From assembly GCA_965369385.1 (NCBI GenBank), contig CBDUQP010000140.1:1-8146 (forward strand): a stretch of 8,146 bases of DNA, given 5' to 3'. The translations under genes and the position numbers were made by a program. The notes below the pieces were generated by a model. That model did no database searches and was not told the DNA's origin. It was given only the letters and a program-made list of their open reading frames with translations. Shown here piece after piece: positions 4,928 to 8,146 of this stretch. The first letter of the stretch is position 1, and each line of letters opens with the position of its first letter. The stretch comes from CBDUQP01 sp965369385 (GTDB taxonomy: Bacteria > Planctomycetota > Phycisphaerae > SM23-33).

Positions 4928-7900
4928 ATGCACAAGTCCCAATGGACAATCATATTCATTTCGGTGGCCCTGGCGACCTTGGTTTTGCCTTCGGTGCCCT
5001 CTGCATGCGCTGCGGAGAAGTCCGCCTACGATTCGCTGGACTCGTCCCAGCTCAGCGCTTCGCTCAGGCAACTGGGAATGAAGGAAATCCTTGCCCAGCT
5101 AGGCCGGGAACTGGGTTCCCAGGCGGATATGCCTGAAGGAAAAGCTCTTGCCGCCGAGATCAAGATAGCAGGCGCAGCTGAGATCGTCGATAGCATCAAA
5201 CGCCTGAAAGCCATGGACGAAGCCATCGCCATGCTTGCCCAGGCCACTAAGGATGCCAAGTCCAGGTTCAGGACTATTCGCAGAAAACCCGGCATTACTG
5301 ACGAGGCAAGAGTACAGGCTACGATTGATTATTACCGCATGCGATTTAAGCTTGCCAATGTGTTGGGGCGAACAGCCGTTCAGCCGCACGTACGTATGAT
5401 TTTGTTGCTCCAAGACAATGAAAGCGACAAACAGGTAGTTCGCGAGTATACCGAACGTGCGGTGGGTGTATGGGACAAACTTCGCGGGGATATCGAATCC
5501 AGCGTCCCGCGATGGCGCCGCATGATGAAGGTATGGGTAGTCAGACGCGGTGAAATAGAGCGACTCCAGCAGGATATCGCCTATGGTGCCTCGTGGACGT
5601 ATCTCTATCGTGCATTGGCGATGGGAGAGCTTGATCCCGATGACAAAGAGGAACGCGGCCAGTTGTTTGAGGATGTGACGGTTACGTTGCAGGATATCAG
5701 GGGGGGGCGAGCAGAGGACCTTGGAGTTCGCAAGTATCTGGCGATGTGGATGTCTGCCGTCGCCGACAGAGACCTTGGGAACCAGGACGATGCCCTGAAA
5801 CTGCTGAATCCGAAACTCTATGCAAAGGCATCGGGATCCATACGCAGCAAGATTGCTATGGAAGTTGCATTTACGCATATCATTGGCGGAAAGTTCGACC
5901 TGGCCCGCAAATCAGCCGACGACTACGAGAGAATCGCAGTCAAGGCGATTGGCAAGGGGATGCAGTTTGAAGTTCAGAGGGCTCTGCTGCTTAATGCGAT
6001 GTATCTCTCATGGGCTCAAGCCACCAAAGACATTGGTGCGAAAAACACGCATCTAGCTGCATCGCAAAAGCCGCTGGTAGATTTCCTTTCCAAGCATCAG
6101 TCCGGCAATGTGAGGCGTGCTTTCCTCCGTCTGTTTGCTAATCGCTGGAAGGGTCGCAAGGATACATCGGCGATTCCGTCTGTGCATGTGTATGCGTTGG
6201 CGTCACAAATTGTCGCCGCCGACAGGAAGTCCCCCCAAGCCGGCAAACTGTACGCTGCAGTGATCGCTCGCAAGGACAATGCCGCCCGGGCGATTCGCCC
6301 GCTGGTGCTTTGGGATATCGCAATCTCCGAGAATAACCGCAATCATAGCCTGAAGGCGGCCGCGTATTTTGCCCAACTGGCAAAGAATTATCCCAAGAGC
6401 AAGCGTGCTGCCATCGCCGCCGATCACGCAGCCACGTGCGAGTGGAGTGCTGTAAGGGCACGTGAGAAGAAGGGGACCACGGTTTCGGTCGACCTCCGCA
6501 AACGCTGCGTGGAAATGATGAAGCTGGCGGTCGGTTTCGTCAAGGAACGCCCCCAGGTGGCGTCGTGGTACTTCAGCATGGCTGTGCAATGTGACAAGCT
6601 GTCATGGGATAGCGTAAAGCCTGCGGACCAGGCCAAATGGATAAAGGAAGCCATCGCCGCTTTTGACAACGTTCCTGCCAAGCCAATCAAGAAACGGATG
6701 GAGGCAGAGGGTCTTTCGCTGAGCATGAAGTACAGGCTGCTGAAGGCTGGCGATAAGGGTATCGATGCAGCCAAGCTGAGGACCGCCCTGAAGGCCTACA
6801 GTGACAAGGTAAGCAGCATGTCACGCGTTAATGCCAATTCCGCGTTCGCAGGTGATCTCAAGAGGCAGGCAGCCTGGTCTGACTACTATGCTGCCAGGAT
6901 TCTGGGCGATAAGCTGGGCAAACCCCATCAGGCGATCGCGGAACTCCGGTTGCTTGCAAAGAAATGGGTCGGCCAGGTTATGCTGGTATCGGCAAGGCAG
7001 TACGAGATACAGAAACTCGTGGAAGTCGGAAAGGTGGATGCCGCCATTGCCGGTCTGAACGAGTTCCGCAAGACAAACGCCGCGGGCACCTCACAACTGA
7101 TAGACATGGTTATTCGCGAGATTCGCAGCAGCATAGTCGAAATGGTGGATGAAGGCGGTAATCAAGGCCGGCTTACCGAGTATCGCAAGGCTTATCTGAG
7201 CTTCGCCGCAGAACTGCACAACCGCCGCAAGAGTGTTCCACTGGTCGAGCGTATGGATGAGGCCTTGCTGTATGTAGACGCCCTGAACCAGAACGCCAGG
7301 GGGGGCGAGGCCCTTGCATTGGTCCTGAAGTGCAAGGAGATCGAAGATGCCAGGCGAGCCAAGGCGTCGGTGAAAATCGAGGCTCGCTACAAGGCTTCTG
7401 TCGCCAAGGCGGGCAAACTGACGGGTAAAAAACTCGACAAAGCCGCCAGCGACTTCTTCGCAAGAGTGAAAAAGCTTGGCTACAAAGATGTTGAAGAGGA
7501 ATTCTCCGGGCTGAGCACGACGCTGTCGGTGTTCAGGCAAACCGATGGCGTGGATGCTAATAGGAAGAAAAGACGCACACAGGCTCTTGTTCAGGAACTG
7601 AATGCAGCCGGGAAGCGAGTGAAGGATGATCGCAAGCGGTCTGTCGCGGTTAGAATGGAATTGCTTCTGAATCTTGCCAGGAGCTATCGCGCTTCCGAAG
7701 AATACGAGAAGGCGGTTCGTGTTTATGATCGCCTGGCCAGGGGCTTGGATGGCGAGAGTGGAACCGGCCGCAAGCTTTTCTTCCAGATGGAGCTGGAATT
7801 GTGCCAGACGATGATGGAGAAGTACGGCAAGACGAAGGATAAGCAGTGGCTTGAAGTTATGTTGTTGCGTGTGGGGCAGTTGCGCAGACGTTCAGCGGAG

Positions 7901-7966
7901 ATGGCCAGCCGGCAGAGTAGAGAGTTTGATGTGCTCGATGCTACCGGTAGAAAGCTGATGCAATAG
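4928..7966 (+). CDS. Large secreted helical-repeat (TPR-like) protein
   Basis: Protein of 1012 aa. The N-terminus is a signal peptide: H2-K3, hydrophobic core about 7-23, and a cut near A28/A29 (SACAA before EKSAYD). C27 does not sit in a proper lipobox (Pro-Ser-Ala-Cys), so a lipoprotein is unlikely but not excluded. The remainder is almost wholly helical, rich in Ala, Lys and Arg, and reads as a long TPR-like solenoid. The clearest repeats are about 456-508 (HSLKAAAYFAQLAKNYPKSKRA), 650-715 (KPHQAIAELRLLAKKW; GKVDAAIAGLNEFRK) and 908-940 (ELLLNLARSYRASEEYEKAV). A Lys/Ala-rich, coiled-coil-like part lies at about 800-900. I see no catalytic motif, peptidoglycan-binding domain or membrane anchor after the signal. 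It follows the second exbD gene by 80 bases and closes the operon. It is probably a periplasmic scaffold linking motor and envelope, comparable in kind to large TPR proteins of the Glt system, but I cannot name an ortholog. Confidence 0.85.
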   Translation: MHKSQWTIIFISVALATLVLPSVPSACAAEKSAYDSLDSSQLSASLRQLGMKEILAQLGRELGSQADMPEGKALAAEIKIAGAAEIVDSIKRLKAMDEAIAMLAQATKDAKSRFRTIRRKPGITDEARVQATIDYYRMRFKLANVLGRTAVQPHVRMILLLQDNESDKQVVREYTERAVGVWDKLRGDIESSVPRWRRMMKVWVVRRGEIERLQQDIAYGASWTYLYRALAMGELDPDDKEERGQLFEDVTVTLQDIRGGRAEDLGVRKYLAMWMSAVADRDLGNQDDALKLLNPKLYAKASGSIRSKIAMEVAFTHIIGGKFDLARKSADDYERIAVKAIGKGMQFEVQRALLLNAMYLSWAQATKDIGAKNTHLAASQKPLVDFLSKHQSGNVRRAFLRLFANRWKGRKDTSAIPSVHVYALASQIVAADRKSPQAGKLYAAVIARKDNAARAIRPLVLWDIAISENNRNHSLKAAAYFAQLAKNYPKSKRAAIAADHAATCEWSAVRAREKKGTTVSVDLRKRCVEMMKLAVGFVKERPQVASWYFSMAVQCDKLSWDSVKPADQAKWIKEAIAAFDNVPAKPIKKRMEAEGLSLSMKYRLLKAGDKGIDAAKLRTALKAYSDKVSSMSRVNANSAFAGDLKRQAAWSDYYAARILGDKLGKPHQAIAELRLLAKKWVGQVMLVSARQYEIQKLVEVGKVDAAIAGLNEFRKTNAAGTSQLIDMVIREIRSSIVEMVDEGGNQGRLTEYRKAYLSFAAELHNRRKSVPLVERMDEALLYVDALNQNARGGEALALVLKCKEIEDARRAKASVKIEARYKASVAKAGKLTGKKLDKAASDFFARVKKLGYKDVEEEFSGLSTTLSVFRQTDGVDANRKKRRTQALVQELNAAGKRVKDDRKRSVAVRMELLLNLARSYRASEEYEKAVRVYDRLARGLDGESGTGRKLFFQMELELCQTMMEKYGKTKDKQWLEVMLLRVGQLRRRSAEMASRQSREFDVLDATGRKLMQ
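5700..5707 (+). repeat. G8 homopolymer inside the large TPR gene
   Basis: Eight consecutive G encode the end of Arg258 and Gly259-Gly260 of the 1012-aa protein. A change of one G would shift the frame in the first third of the gene. This is a possible slippage site, or a place for a sequencing error; as given, the frame is intact. Confidence 0.6.
7299..7305 (+). repeat. G7 homopolymer inside the large TPR gene
   Basis: Seven consecutive G, again at an Arg-Gly-Gly (residues 791-793). It is the second long G run in the same gene, and the frame continues through it unbroken. Confidence 0.55.
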
Positions 7967-8064
7967 ACTTTTGAGTTGTTTTTGGGATGGGGCCGGAAAG
8001 TCTCGGACATGCCGTGTAACGATAGTATATGCTGCGGTCCGGGGCAATAGAAGACGGCGGTGCT

Positions 8065-8115
8065 GCCAGGGCAATCGCATCTAAATCAGCCCTGGCTTGC
8101 GGCATGGGGATTGCC
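8065..8115 (+). promoter_or_regulatory. Overlapping, mutually exclusive hairpins after the operon
   Basis: GCCAGGGC (8065-8072) pairs perfectly with GCCCTGGC (8089-8096) across a 16-base loop. GGCAATC (8070-8076) pairs perfectly with GATTGCC (8109-8115). They share 8070-8072 and cannot form fully together. No T run follows either stem, so this is not a standard rho-independent terminator. It may mark the operon's 3' end, or be a leader element of a gene to the right of the window. Nothing else is recognisable in 7967-8064. Confidence 0.35.
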
Positions 8116-8143
8116 ACTACGCGCAGTCATATATTAATATACT
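8111..8143 (+). promoter_or_regulatory. AT-rich palindrome and weak promoter-like sequence at the window edge
   Basis: TATATTAATATA (8130-8141) is a perfect 12-base palindrome. TTGCCA (8111-8116) resembles a -35 box. The -10 candidates inside the palindrome are weak (TAATAT, 8135-8140, spacer 18) or badly spaced (TATACT, 8138-8143, spacer 21). It may be the promoter or operator of the next gene on the right, which is not visible. Confidence 0.25.
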
Positions 8144-8146
8144 GAC

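Noticed and set aside
5099..5878. Minus-strand frame of 259 aa opposite the large TPR gene
   Set aside because: It is a shadow frame; the opposite strand has a signal peptide, a ribosome site and continuous repeat-like helices.
1..8146. CRISPR arrays, tRNA or rRNA genes, insertion sequences
   Set aside because: I saw no regularly spaced repeats, no cloverleaf, no transposase and no terminal inverted repeats.

Overview
The window looks like a chromosomal segment of a Gram-negative, double-membrane bacterium. A planctomycete, perhaps of the Phycisphaerae/Sedimentisphaerales type, is the best guess. That guess rests on the style of the proteins: a Zn-ribbon/TM/von Willebrand A protein, ExbB/ExbD-type channel genes and long secreted TPR proteins, one with a small N-terminal 'DGRIHFRNKAG'-like domain. 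It is inference, because there is no rRNA or marker gene here. All genes lie on the + strand and form one apparent operon.

Layout. Positions 1-727 hold no gene I can support. They contain a short direct repeat, a strong 12-bp inverted repeat near 129-167 (possible terminator of an upstream gene) and a fair sigma70-like promoter at 503-531. Six genes follow: a 388-aa Zn-ribbon/TM/VWA protein (728-1894), a 359-aa secreted TPR-like protein (1902-2981), a 214-aa MotA/TolQ/ExbB proton-channel protein (3064-3708), two different ExbD/TolR proteins (172 aa, 3749-4267; 159 aa, 4368-4847), and a 1012-aa secreted helical-repeat protein (4928-7966). The last 180 bases are non-coding, with competing hairpins and an AT-rich palindrome at the edge.

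How it may work. One ExbB plus two ExbDs would form a proton-driven inner-membrane motor. No tonB, tolA, tolB, pal or receptor gene is present. Instead, the membrane helix of the VWA protein carries S104, H108, L115 and T119. These match in exact spacing the SHLS motif by which TonB and TolA engage ExbB-ExbD/TolQ-TolR. I therefore propose that the VWA protein is the force-transducing partner, with a cytoplasmic zinc ribbon and a periplasmic metal-binding VWA head in place of a TonB C-terminal domain. The two exported TPR proteins would be its periplasmic scaffold or cargo. The parts list (one TolQ-like, two TolR-like, a Zn-ribbon single-TM protein, periplasmic TPR proteins) also recalls the Agl-Glt gliding machinery of Myxococcus. 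Whether the role here is transport, envelope maintenance or movement cannot be read from the sequence.
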